Origin: Liolophura sinensis
Lineage: Eukaryota > Mollusca > Polyplacophora > Chitonida > Chitonidae
Assembly (NCBI RefSeq): GCF_032854445.1
Contig: NC_088300.1
Coordinates: forward strand, 1,364,001 to 1,428,000
Reading direction: 5' to 3'
DNA: 64,000 nucleotides
The notes below the pieces were generated by a model, which was not told the origin of the DNA, did no database searches, and worked only from the letters and a program-made list of their open reading frames with translations. The translations under genes and the position numbers were made by a program. The stretch's first letter is position 1. Each line of letters begins with the position of its first letter. Below, one piece after another: positions 35,199 through 46,813 of this stretch.

Positions 35199-35380
35199 GT
35201 TTTTGGTGTGAGATGAAGGTTGGTGATGGCTGCTGTACATCGTCATGGGAAGATGTGTTTCTTCGCCTGTCACTGACTAACGGAAAGCCAGGCTGCCTTG
35301 AGTGGGGTCTGGACGAGCATGGACGTTCGGGAAGATGGCTGTCCCCCAAATTAGGAGAGTCAGTCGTTGTTCTAAAGGAA
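35199..35380 (+). CDS. PH-domain-like exon, possible penultimate exon of gene A
   Basis: A strong acceptor (tttctttctcag) at 35198 and donor gtgagt at 35381 bound an open exon reading GFWCEMKVGDGCCTSSWEDV then FLRLSLTNGKPGCLEWGLDE and SGRWLSPKLGESVVVLKE. The pattern of beta strands (W-x-D-V-F-L-R-L, C-L-E-W, V-V-V-L) resembles the first strands of a PH-superfold domain. Its first two bases complete a codon split after one base, exactly the phase left by the gene A donor at 29608 (aaaag|gtaaga). A weaker donor at 35385 is possible. It could instead belong to an unrelated short gene; no other upstream coding exon was seen in between. Confidence 0.55.
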
Positions 35381-35747
35381 GTGAGTTAGCAAGAAGCCTG
35401 GCTCATTTCTACTTATTAAAACATGCTTTATTTGATTACAGCATGCTTGGAATGCCAGAATGAAGGGTTATGACTTTATTCTAAGTCGATAAACGTGCAG
35501 ACATATCGTGGCAATCAGGATGATTCATTGGTGATTGAACAATTTAAAGCTGATTTAGTGCCTGTACTGGTTAATGAATTAATTTGCCTTTCTATATCTA
35601 CAGTTCTGTTTTCGGTGGATTGTTTTTTTTTAACCTGGGTAGCATGCATAGATCTGAACATTGAAATATAATAAAGAACAAATACCTCTCTTAGTTACTA
35701 GTTCTACTGACCTCACATTTGGTTGGTATTTTGCAGAATTCTTCAAG

Positions 35748-35918
35748 TTGATTATTCAGTCCGGAAATAAAACAGTTAAGTTCAGGACAATGGACGAGTC
35801 GGTGGCGGACACGTGGATCAGAGCGCTGACCGAACTCAAGAGATCCAAAGAACATCCACAGTCGTACGTGAATCGTGGGGCCGTGTTTGAGACAAATATT
35901 GTTACTACGCATCTGTAA
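35748..35918 (+). CDS. PH-domain-like terminal exon, possible last exon of gene A
   Basis: The frame reads LIIQSGNKTVKFRTMDESVA then DTWIRALTELKRSKEHPQS and ends at a stop at 35918. The motif (hydrophobic strand, K-x-V-x-F-R-T, then a helix with DTWIRAL) is the typical C-terminal strand and helix of a PH domain, with the invariant Trp. Two joinings fit: donor 35381 with acceptor at 35747 (phase 0), or donor 35385 with the stronger-looking acceptor tattttgcag at 35736 (phase 1, adding FFK). Either way the gene A protein would be about 2,660 residues once the homopolymer base is discounted. Confidence 0.55.
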   Translation: MIIQSGNKTVKFRTMDESVADTWIRALTELKRSKEHPQSYVNRGAVFETNIVTTHL

Positions 35919-36360
35919 CGTTAACCTTACCTGGTTGCTTTAAGCGTAGTTGTCCAGGCTAATCCGGTTTCAAAAACCTGTATACCAGCATTAAGGAGAG
36001 CCCTGAGAAGTTAAGGGAAGGGAGATAACTCTATTTTACATGGCCTGTTTGTTCGTCAACAGTTAACTTGGGTGCAGGAGTGTGTTTTACTCCTGTTTTT
36101 GCATTTCATCTTGGACTGGGCTTGTATGACGTGTGTGCAACGACTTTTAAAATATAGTGGAGGTAAATACAACTAAATAACTTCCCGTAGCTGTACGGCT
36201 TTGCACAAGGGCACCTACTCAGCTGTACACATGTGTACGTTGTTTAGTTTTGCAGCTGTGTGAAAAATTGTACTTGAGAGCATATGCACGAGCATTTTCA
36301 TGTACATGCGTAGAGTTGTGTGAATGAATATGCGTGTATCTGTGCAGCAGTACACCTGTT
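35919..36360. other. Region downstream of the PH-like exon (possible 3' UTR)
   Basis: Unique sequence without an exon signal. If the PH-like exon ends gene A, this is its 3' untranslated region, perhaps continuing through the 30-bp array to the AATAAA at 37214-37219; that polyadenylation assignment is weak. Confidence 0.3.
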
Positions 36361-36361
36361 C

Positions 36362-36930
36362 AACACTTGCATAGCTGTGCAGCTATGCTGCTGTCTGCCT
36401 GTGGCTGTGCAGCCATGCAGTTGTCTGCCTGTGGCTGTGCAGCTATGCAGTTGTCTGCCTGTGGCTGTGCAGCTATGCCATTGTCTGCCTGTGTTTGTGC
36501 AGCTATGCTGTTGTCTGCCTGTGGCTGTACAGCTGATCAGTTGTCTGCCTGTGGCTGTGCAGCCATGCAGTTGTCTGCCTGTGGTTGTGCAGCTATGCAG
36601 TTGTCTGCATGTGGCTGTACAGCCATGCAGTTGTCTGCATGTGGCTGTACAGCTATGCTGTTGTCTGCCTGTGGTTGTGCAGCTATGCTGTTGTCTGCAT
36701 GTGGCTGTACAGCCATGCAGTTGTCTGCCTGTGGCTGTGCAGCTCTGGCATTGTCTGCCTGTGGTTATGCAGCTATGCCGCTGTCTGCCTGTGGCTGTGC
36801 AGCCATGCAGTTGTCTGCATGTGGCTGTTCAGCTATACATTTGTCTGCATGTGGCTGTGCAGCTATACAGTTGTCTGCCTGTGGTTGTGTAGCCATGCAT
36901 TTGTCCGCCTGTGGCTTTGCTGCTCCATAG
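36362..36930. repeat. 30-bp minisatellite, open in three frames
   Basis: About eighteen copies of a 30-bp unit with gctgtgcagctatgcagttg and tctgcctgtg. The unit is a multiple of three and lacks stops on the plus strand, so three frames of 154-198 codons are open at once (for example a Cys-rich period SACGCAAMQL). There is no start context or splice evidence for a real protein. Confidence 0.9.
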
Positions 36931-39900
36931 ATTTGCACAAGAGTACCTTCGTGAATAGCTCTGGTCTGTTTTCCTGTGCTGTCGTGCAGCTTTGCAGTTG
37001 TGGATCGCTCAGCCTTCTGTCCCTGTTTAGGGGTACATTTGTACTATAACATGTGTTGTAATGGACCAGCGTAGCTGTGTACTACCTCAAAACCAAAGCA
37101 GTGCAGCTGTACATATATATAAGAATACGACTCAGAATTACGTTGCATACTAAAATTATTATATTTTTCTTATTTCTTAATTATTTTATATATGTATTTA
37201 CAAATATTATTTTAATAAAGTATTAAAGAAGTACTTTGGTATTTATGTTTGCCCTGTTTTTCATGTTAGCCGTTGCCATGACGTTTTGAGGACAAAGTAC
37301 AATGTAGTAACATAGACCTATCACTAATTCATTGAAAGTGAACACTAACCAGGAAGACACAACGTACAATGCTGGTACTTCCCTGTACGTTTATTTCCTG
37401 TTTAGTACTGTGTGGTTGTGTTAATGGCCGTTACTGTTTATGTTTCCGGGGCCATCCTGCAGATAGCTGACATAACACTGCTCTCCACTAAAACATGGTT
37501 CTTTGGAGCGCCTGCTGGCTCATTCCGTAAAGCGTTACTCTCTTGGTAGGACTTCCACCTATGACCATTGAGATCCTCTGCACGGATCCCGCTATTGTCA
37601 AGTTGATTCAAACTTTTCTTGACCATAACAGAGTATAGGTAAAAAATTCAAACACAGGTGAGTTCTTGTCGTCTGATGCCATGGACTCACAGAAATATAT
37701 GAGAAGCAAAGTTAAAAATTGTGGCGTATTTATTTTTCTTTAATATTTGAACGTAAATATTTTAAGGCAACAACCATATTTAAATACAAAAATATTCAAC
37801 TAAAATAAGTAGATTGCGAAACAAATAGAAGATCTCCAATGAGTGACCGTGAAGTATCAAATTTATTAAACGACAGTTTAAAAATTTCGTGTTTCGAGCC
37901 TCTGACGAGAAACAAACGAAATTTTTTCTTTTTAAGTATTCTAAATTTTTAAGCATTCCAAACCAAAGCTTAGCAAAATGACGTCATAATACCAGTTCTG
38001 CCAACTTCAACATTTCTTACGCCACGTAACAAGACAAGATGTCCGAAATACTGTTAGCCCAACATCTTTACGAGATCGCGTGATATCACTGTAGATAGAC
38101 TTATAAAATCATTTATCCCATCAATGTAACCCAGAACATGGAATAAAGGAGGTGGGATAAATATCGCATCACTTTTTTCGTTAACAATGTTCAGACAGCT
38201 ACATGTACTTGATTGGCTCATAGACGTTCATTCATAAAAACCAGACAATCAAAAGCTACACACGGACCGGAGTACTTCTTTTTCTACGTGATTTCGTCGT
38301 TTGCATTTCTGAGACAAAATCATGGCGCAACGATTGAAAGTCGGAGATTTTGTGTGCATAGACAAAGGCGGCGAAGGGAGTATACTAAGGTGAAATATAT
38401 GTAGCCGGTAGGAGTATCCGGTACTGATTATCTTGCTGAACTTTCACGGCGCCGATTATGTAAAATCGCACCACCAAACAACATCAGCGTAACCACATGC
38501 GTCCACTGCAGGTACAATACTCGAAAACATCCTACGGGAAATTGTCCACTATACTGATGTGCATAATACTGATATTTTCGGCAATTGTGTACCTAATTGC
38601 CGAAAGTCAGCACTGCGAAATATCCAACATTCTCAGCTCTTTTGTCAGTTCCTCCCCCTTGTGCATTCACTTCAGCCACAGTATTAACCACAGTTAACAC
38701 TGGGCAAAATTTTACCTGTACTAGTTCAACTTCTTGCATCTAACACAGTACGTTGAAGACGGAAATCAGGTCAAGTGAACCAATCTCCACGGGCCGATCT
38801 CTTGTGGAGTCCTCAACATCCATATCCACAACCACAACAAAAACGACGAATATCCATCCGCTAAGTACGGTCTTATCTGGGTAATCCAGTCCTCGCAATG
38901 GTCTGAAGAAATGTAGACTGTAGTCGTACATGCCATGGATATGTCAGCACCTGTAGGCACATAAAATTTCAACTGCACGCTCACACAAATGCACGTGCTA
39001 CACTCCTGACTGCTTTTCCCACGACTTCTCGGAGTCCCTGACGGAGATGTTCGTAAACTGTATAATAACAATTGTTTGCTGTGTTTTAATGTGTATAGAT
39101 GATTATTTAGAAATCCTATCCAAGGTTGTGTGAGTAAAGGGCGTTCTGCGCCGAACTCTTTTTTGAGATGTATATTTGATTTTTGTGTATAAATGTTGTG
39201 CTTTGGTCTGAGGACGAATGACTGACGTCACATACTTAAATTCCTCCGCATTGCTACACGCGTTTGTGCAAACAGAGAAAGAAGACAAAATATTCTCGCT
39301 GAACTGAAACATAATGTTGTACCTTTTTCAATTTTCCATTTATGGGATAAACAAAATCTCCTCGTGAACTCGTGAACCTATAGTCAAAACAAAATGTTTC
39401 TTTGTGACGTAATGGCGTCGGGTGTAATATTCTACTCCGCTGTTAGTTGCGGGCGGTGTGCAAATATACATATTAAGTAGAGATGACCTTTCAAACAACG
39501 TATAGTGTGTCGGCACGTTTACCTCCCGGAGTATTACATTTCATGCTGTTTATGTCGACAAAGAAAAGAATTTGAGTTTTATGTTTTACACTCAGACACC
39601 TTGATATTCAAAAGGGAAACAATCTTCCAATCTGAGCTCAGCGGTATGACGTCATAATACATGTACAGTAAACGTTTACATTTGTAGGTATGTCAAGCAA
39701 CAAAACACATATGCAGTTTTTGAAACATTTTCTTCAAATCTGGGGTAGATTAGATTTTACCGCCTTCGTTCCTATGTGTTTTTGTGTAAGTGGGCGATGG
39801 AGAAAACGGAAGACTTCAACGTTTGTAAAAGTAAAGTATATTATTTTCACCAACAACGAAAGGGAGACTACACCGGTCTATTGGCGGACGGAGAATAAAG

Positions 39901-40740
39901 TTTTACCGATGGAAATAAAGTTATTATTACATGGACAATATGTAAGAATACTTTTTATCTACATATATACAGTAACGTTTCCCATCACCAGGGCGTTGTG
40001 CATGGTATCGGTTAGGTATGCACAAATACGACCGTACCCAAGATCTGAAGAGTTCTGGAGCACCGCTTGAATAATAGGCCTACTTCAACACATATTCTAT
40101 AGGGTGGAAGACACCATCAGTTCTTGTAATGCTTTACGTAAGCAGATCAGCTGTGTTCAAGTTTTTTTTTATGCTTTTAATAGAACGTTTTGCCCATGAT
40201 TGCAATTGTATTATTTATATGAAGGTGAAGTGTCAGCATTTCCTTCACTCATAAAAGTGATATCTCACTGGCTAGAGGTAGATGTCATTTTTGTTGTTAC
40301 ACATGCCAACGCCATGCATGGATGTTGTCTGCGTACGTTGTGAAGTGCAAAAACGGCTACGCAGATGTTGCTGACGGCTAAACTTCACCAAGGTTCCGTG
40401 GATAGTGAAAGAGGTTGGATTTCAAATTACCTGTCTAAGACCTCGTACGTCGTGGCGAGGGCTTGTTCCATTATGAGAAAGGAGCAAGCTGAACGTCGTG
40501 ACGTGACATTAAAAGGCGAATGTTTGGGGATACATTCATGTATTTGTTGCCTTGATCATTATTAAATCAACGTATTAAAAATAGCAAGGGAAATGATTGA
40601 CCTCGAGTCACCAAGAAAAACAGTTTTTACGATCGATGAGCTACTCTATGAGCGGCATAAATTAACACGGCAACTAAATCATAATTAAAACGTAAATTGT
40701 TCAGACGATTTGCACAGAGCACCATGTAAAAATATCAATA
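36930..40740. other. Intergenic region without recognised gene
   Basis: About 3.8 kb of unique AT-rich sequence. Short frames (for example 39690-40070 plus and 38766-39071 minus) have no recognisable domain, splice support or codon pattern. No SINE or RNA gene was recognised. Confidence 0.5.
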
Positions 40741-40744
40741 CTAA

Positions 40745-43700
40745 GTGCCGAAGAAAACAGAATCTTTCACCCCCTGACCTAAAACCGTCAATACCAAGTG
40801 CCAAAGATGCCTGATCTGAAGCCATAGCCAATGCCATATCCCTGAGAGAACATGATCTTTAACCACCTGACATAAAGCCGAAGTCAATGACAAGTCCCTG
40901 GGAGAACATGATCTTTGACCCCTTGGCGTAAAGCCGCAAATCAATGACATATCCCTGAGAGAACATGATCTGTATCCTGCTGGCGTAAAGAGGCAGTCAG
41001 TGTCAAGTCCGTGGGAGAACATGACTTTTAATCCCTAGGCGTAAAGCCTCAGTGAATGCCATATCCCTGGGATAACAAGATCTGTATCCTGCTGACGTAA
41101 AGAGGCAGTCAGTGTCAAATCCCTGAGAGAACACGATCTTTAACCCCTTGGCGTAAAGCCGCAGTGAATGCCATATCCCTAGGAGAACAAGATCTGTATC
41201 CTGCTGACGTAAACAGGGAGCGTCAAGTTCCTGGGAGAACATGATCTTTAACCCCTTGGCGTCAAGCCACAGTCAATGCAATATTCCTGGGATAACAAGA
41301 TCTGTATCCCCCTGACGTAAAGAGGCAGTCAGTGTCAAGTCCCTGGGGGAACATGATCTTTAACCCCCATGGCGTAAAGCCGCAGTTAATGCCATATTCC
41401 TGGGATAACAAGATCTGTATCCTGCTGACGTAAAGAGGCAGTCAGTGTCAAGTCCTTGGGAGAACACGATCTTTAACCCCCATGGCGTAAAGCCGCAGTC
41501 AATGCCATATCCCTGGGATAACAAGATCTGTATCCTGCTGACGTAAAGAGGCAGTCAGTGTCAAGTCCCTGGGAGAACATGATCTTTAACCCCTTGGCGT
41601 AAAACCGCAGTCAATGCCATATCCCTGGGATAACAAGATCTGTATCCTGCTGACGTAAAGAGGCTGTCAGTGTCAAGTCCTTGGGAGAACACGATCTTTA
41701 ACCCCTTGTCGTAAAGCCGCAGTGAATGACATATTCCTGGGAGAACAAGATCGGTATCCTCTTGACGTAAAGAGGCAGTCAGTGTCAAGTCCGTGGGAGA
41801 ACATGATTTTCAACCGCTTGGCGTAAACCGCAGTCAATGCCATATTCCTGGGATAACAAGATCTGTATCCTCCTGACGTAAAGAGGCAGTCAGTGTCAAG
41901 TCCTTGGGAGAACATGATCTTTAACCCCTTGGCGTAAAGCCGCAGTCAATGCCATATCCCTGGGATAACAAGATCTGTATCCTGCTGGAGTAAAGAGGCA
42001 GTCAGTGTCAAGTCCCTGGGAGAATATGATCTTTAACCCCTTGGCGTAAAGCCGCAGTCAATGCCATATTCCTGGGATAACAAGATCTGTATCCTGGTGA
42101 CGTAAAGAGGCAGTCAGTGTCAAGTCCCTGGGAGAACATGATCTTTAACCCCCTTGGCGTAAAGCCGCAGTCAATGCCATATCCCCGGGAGAACATGATC
42201 TGTATCCTGCTGGAGTAAACAGGCAGTCAGTGTCAAGTCCTTGGGAGAACATGATCTTTAACCCCTTGGCGTAAAGCCGCAGTGAATGCCATATCCCTGG
42301 GATAACAAGATCTGTATCCTCCTGACGAAAAGAGGCAGTCAGTGTCAAGTCCCTGGGAGAACATGATCTTTAACCCCTTGGCGTAAAGCCGCAGTCAATT
42401 CCATATCCCTGGGAGAACAAGTTCTCTGTATCCTGCTGGCATAAAGAGGCAGTCAGTGTCAAGTCCCTGGGAGAACACGATCTTTAACCCCTTGTCGTAA
42501 AGCGGCAGTCAATGCCATATCTCTGGGAGAACAAGATCTGTATCCTGCTGACGTAAAGAGGCAGTCAGTGTCAAGCCCCTGAGAGAACATGATCTTTAAC
42601 CCCTTGGCGTAAAACCGCAGTCAATGCCATATCCCTGGGATAACAAGATCTGTATCCTGCTGACGTAAAGAGGCAGTCAGTGTCAAGTCCTTGGGAGAAC
42701 ACGATCTTTAACCCCTTGTCGTAAAGCCGCAGTGAATGCCATATTCCTGGGAGAACAAGATCTGTATCCTCTTGACGTAAAGAGGCTGTCAGTGTCAAGT
42801 CCGTGGGAGAACATGATTTTCAACCGCTTGGCGTAAACCGCAGTCAATGCCATATCCCTGGGATAACAAGATCTGTATCCTGCTGACGTAAAGAGGCAGT
42901 CAGTGTCAAGTCCTTGGGAGAACATGATCTTTAACCCCTTGGCGTAAAGCCGCAGTCAATGCCATATCCCTGGGATAACAAGATCTGTATCCTGCTGGAG
43001 TAAAGAGGCAGTCAGTGTCAAGTCCCTGGGAGAATATGATCTTTAACCCCTTGGCGTAAAGCCGCAGTGAATGCCATATTCCTGGGATAACAAGATCTGT
43101 ATCCTCCTGACGTAAAGAGGCAGTCAGTGTCAAGTCCCTGGGAGAACATGATCTTTAACCCCCATGGCGTAAAGCCGCAGTCAATGCCATATTCCTGGGA
43201 TAACAAGATCTGTATCCTGGTGACGTAAAGAGGCCGTCAGTGTCAAGTCCCTGGGAGAACATGATCTTTAACCCCTTGGCGTAAAGCCGCAGTCAATGCC
43301 ATATCCCCGGGAGAACATGATCTGTATCCTGCTGGAGTAAACAGGCAGTCAGTGTCAAGTCCTTGGGAGAACATGATCTTTAACCCCTTGGCGTAAAGCC
43401 GCAGTGAATGCCATATCCCTGGGATAACAAGATCTGTATCCTCCTGACGAAAAGAGGCTGTCGGTGTCAAGTCCCTGGGAGAACATGATCTTTAACCCCT
43501 TGGCGTAAAGCCGCAGTCAATTCCATATCCCTGGGAGAACAAGTTCTCTGTATCCTGCTGGCATAAAGAGGCAGTCAGTGTCAAGTCCTTGGGAGAACAC
43601 GATCTTTAACCCCTTGTCGTAAAGCGGCAGTCAATGCCATATCCCTGGGAGAACAAGATCTGTATCCTGCTGGCGTAAAGAGGCAGTCAGTGTCAAGCCC

Positions 43701-45430
43701 CTGAGAGAACATGATCTTTAACCCCTTGGCGTAAAACCGCAGTCAATGCCATATCCCTGGGATAACAAGATCTGTATCCTGCTGACGTAAAGAGGCAGTC
43801 AGTGTCAAGTCCTTGGCAGAATACGATCTTTAACCCCTTGTCGTAAAGCCGCAGTGAATGCCATATTCCTGGGAGAACAAGATCGGTATCCTGCTGACGT
43901 AAAGAGCCTGTCAGTGTCAAGTCCGTGGGAGAACATGATTTTCAACCGCTTGGCGTAAACCGCAGTCAATGCCATATCCCTGGGAGAACAAGATCTGTAT
44001 CCTGCTGACGTAAAGAGGCAGTCAGTGTCAAGTCCTTGGGAGAACATGATCTTTAACCCCTTGGCGTAAAGCCGCAGTCAATGCCATATCCCTTGGATAA
44101 CAAGATCTGTATCCTGCTGACGTAAAGAGGCTGTCAGTGTCAAATCCCTGAGAGAACACGATCTTTAACCCCTTGGCGTAAAGCCGCAGTCAATGCCATA
44201 TTCCTGGGATAACAAGATCTGTACCCTGCTGACGTAAAGAGGCTGTCAGTGTCAAGTCCCTGAGAGAACATGATCTTTAACCCCTTGGCGTAAAACCGCA
44301 GTCAATGCCATATCCCTGGGATAACAAGATCTGTATCCTGGTGACGAAAAGAGGCAGTCAGTGTCAAGTCCGTGGGAGAACAAGATCTTTACCCCTATGG
44401 CGTAAAACCACAGTCAATGCCATATCCCTGGGAGAACAAGATCTGTATCCTGGTGACGTAAAGAGGCTGTCAGTGTCAAGTCCCTTGGACAACATGATTT
44501 TGAAGCCCTTGGCGTAAAGCCGCAGTGAATGCCATATTCCTAGGAGAACAAGATCTGTATCCTGCTGACGTAAAGAGGCAGTCAGTGTCAAGTCCTTGGG
44601 AGAACATGATCTTTAATCCCTAGGCGTAAAGCCGCAGTCAATGCCATATCCCTGGGAGAACAAGATCTGTATCCTCCTGACGTAAAGAGGCAGTCAGTGT
44701 CAAGTCCCTGGGAGAGCATGATCTTTAACTCCCTGGGGTAAAGCCCATAGTCATTGTCAATTCCCTGGGAAAACAAGATCTTTCACCCCCCCCCCCCCCC
44801 CCCGGCGCAAAGCCGTAATCGGGGTCTCCGTGGCTCAGTTGGTTAGCACGCTAGCGCAGCGTAATGACCCAGAGGCCGCTCAACAAAGAGTTCAAGTCCA
44901 GCTCATGTTGGCTTCCTCTCCGGCCGTAAGTAGGAAGGTTTGCCAGCAAGCTGCGGATGGTTGTGGGTTTCCCAAGGGCTCTGCTCGGTTTCTTCCCATC
45001 ATAATGTTGGCCGCCGTTGTAGAAGTGAAATATTCTTAAGTACGGCGTAAAAACATCAATCAAATAAATAAATAAATAAAGCCGAAGTCAATGTCAGGTA
45101 CCTGAGAAAACAGGACCGTTAGCCCCCTGGCGTAAAGCCGCAGTCGGTGCTAAGCCCCTGGGAGAACGGGACCTTTAACCCCCTGGCGTAAAGCCGCAAT
45201 CAGTGGAGGAACACGGTTTTTAACCTCCTGGCGTAAAGTCGTAGTCAATGTCAAGTCACTGGCAGAACAAGATGTTTAACCCACTAGAGTAAAGCCATAG
45301 CCAGGGTCAAGTCCTTGGGGGAGAAGAATCTTTAATCTCTTGGCGCAAAGCCGCACTCAACGTCAAGTCACTGGAAATGCAGGATCTTTAACTCCGTGAT
45401 CTAAAGTCGAAGTCCATGCCAAGGTCATGG
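40745..45430. repeat. Satellite: 113-bp dimer with ~1.12-kb higher-order repeat
   Basis: The basic unit is a dimer of two related halves. Half 1 (57 bp) has gaacatgatctttaacccct, tggcgtaaagccgcagtcaa and tgccatatccctgggat. Half 2 (56 bp) has aacaagatctgtatcctgct, gacgtaaagaggcagtcagt and gtcaagtccctgggag. About 36 dimers are present to 44,790, then diverged units. Rare variants recur at ~1,122 bp: gttctctgtatcctgctggc at 42421 and 43543; caaccgcttggcgtaaaccg near 42821 and 43943 (also 41811, one dimer short). This is a true higher-order repeat. A run of about 18 C lies near 44,787. Confidence 0.93.
44820..45081 (+). mobile_element. Molluscan tRNA-headed SINE, full length, inserted in the satellite
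   Basis: Starts ggggtctccgtggctcagtt with A-box-like tggctcagttgg and B-box-like gagttcaagtcc, continues ggcttcctctccggccgtaa and gcaagctgcggatggttgtg, and ends gtgaaatattcttaagtacg, gcgtaaaaacatcaatcaaa plus taaa repeats. Satellite-like sequence (aaagccgtaatc / aaagccgaagtc) flanks both sides, so it inserted into the array. Confidence 0.92.
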
Positions 45431-45436
45431 AACAAG

Positions 45437-45522
45437 AGCATCATGGTGGGCGCCGTCGTATAAGCGAAATATTCTTGTGTACGGCGTACAGTACCAATCA
45501 AATAAACAAATAAATAAATCCA
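45437..45522 (+). mobile_element. SINE 3' fragment in the satellite flank
   Basis: Contains catcatggtgggcgccgtcg, tataagcgaaatattcttgt and gtacggcgtacagtaccaat followed by caaataaac repeats: the last third of the same SINE family, head missing. Confidence 0.85.
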
Positions 45523-45599
45523 TGGGGGAACGCCATGTGTAACTTCCTGACCTAAAGACGCAGTCAGTGTCAAATCCCCTGGAAAATAAGATCTTTAAA

Positions 45600-46813
45600 T
45601 ACGCCACAAAAAATGGGACATTATTTTTGACTTCATTTTAATTTTGCTACAGCAATCTTACATACCATGTAAAACAACAAATATAAGATATATAAGCTGT
45701 AATGTAAGACAAAATCCTTTATATGCCTACAGCTTCAATATGCCGTCTGTTCAGACGACGTGAATTATTAAATCAATAATACTAAAATAAGCGTTACTAT
45801 TAAAATACATGTTTACATATTACATGGATTTCGAATGTCACTACGTCTCGGTAGTACCGTTTTAAGGACTATAGCTAGTGCACAGCTTATGTTACATAAT
45901 GTCACAGGCACATTATATTAACACCGAGACAACACATAAGGTCACCATATGTAACGTATAATATTACATCAATGTTCAAGGTATAATATATATAATGTGT
46001 GCGAAAAGAAATTACAACCAACGCAATCTTGACATTTCACGATCACCATACAGAAACATATTTCAGTAAAAACAATGACAAGTACATGCTATTGATATGA
46101 TGATATATTCTTGCTGTTTTTACTCATCATAAGTCGATCTCATGCGTTAAGCTGGATATGGTCTTACGTTACTGATATACTATGTACTGGTAGAATCAGT
46201 CTCAAATGATGACATAAACAATAACTAAACCGTTAATAAAATAAACAATCCTACATGAAATTAAATAAACATTTGAAAACTACACATTTATATATGAATG
46301 GTAGTCAATCAGGTGTAAATATATATATCATAGAGTCATAATGCACGAAAACAGACTCTTAAAAAGCAACTTTGAACAAATTATGTTAAACGACGGCCTG
46401 TTATAAGCACCATACACAAGTAAAATCGTTACTCCGATGATTACGACCTCACCAATGGTTGCAGTTTTAATACTGTGCAAAGGTCTTAGGAAAACATTTA
46501 GTTAGTCTTTTTACTACGTCCATGTAGTTAAGGATTTTTGGACGATTCCCTGGGGAAACATAATATGACAGTTACAACACATGTATATTGCTGACTGCTA
46601 CCAGATTAGCAGAACCGACCGGGTTAACCTTGGCGCATCTGTTTACTGTTTCTTGCATTACAAAATACCCCCATTGCTTTAGAAATGATATTTACACATT
46701 GGCGTTGGAATTTCCATAGTACGATGTTGTTATAAGATGTCATCCTTTGCCGTTCCAAACACTGAGTAAAAAAGCCGTTATCTGCATTGCTCGGTGTGGT
46801 AGGAAGAAAGTCA
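45600..46813. other. 3' flank of polyketide synthase gene B
   Basis: AT-rich unique sequence, probably including the 3' untranslated region of gene B (a minus-strand ATTAAA occurs near 46470). A potential donor lies just before the gene B stop (acag|gtat at 46821/46820), but I found no matching downstream exon with a PH-like sequence on the minus strand. Confidence 0.4.

Noticed and set aside
36320-37049. Three overlapping Cys/Leu-rich proteins
   Set aside because: A 30-bp repeat keeps all plus-strand frames open at once; no frame is favoured.
39690-40070. 126-codon plus-strand gene
   Set aside because: No domain recognised and composition resembles the surrounding non-coding DNA.
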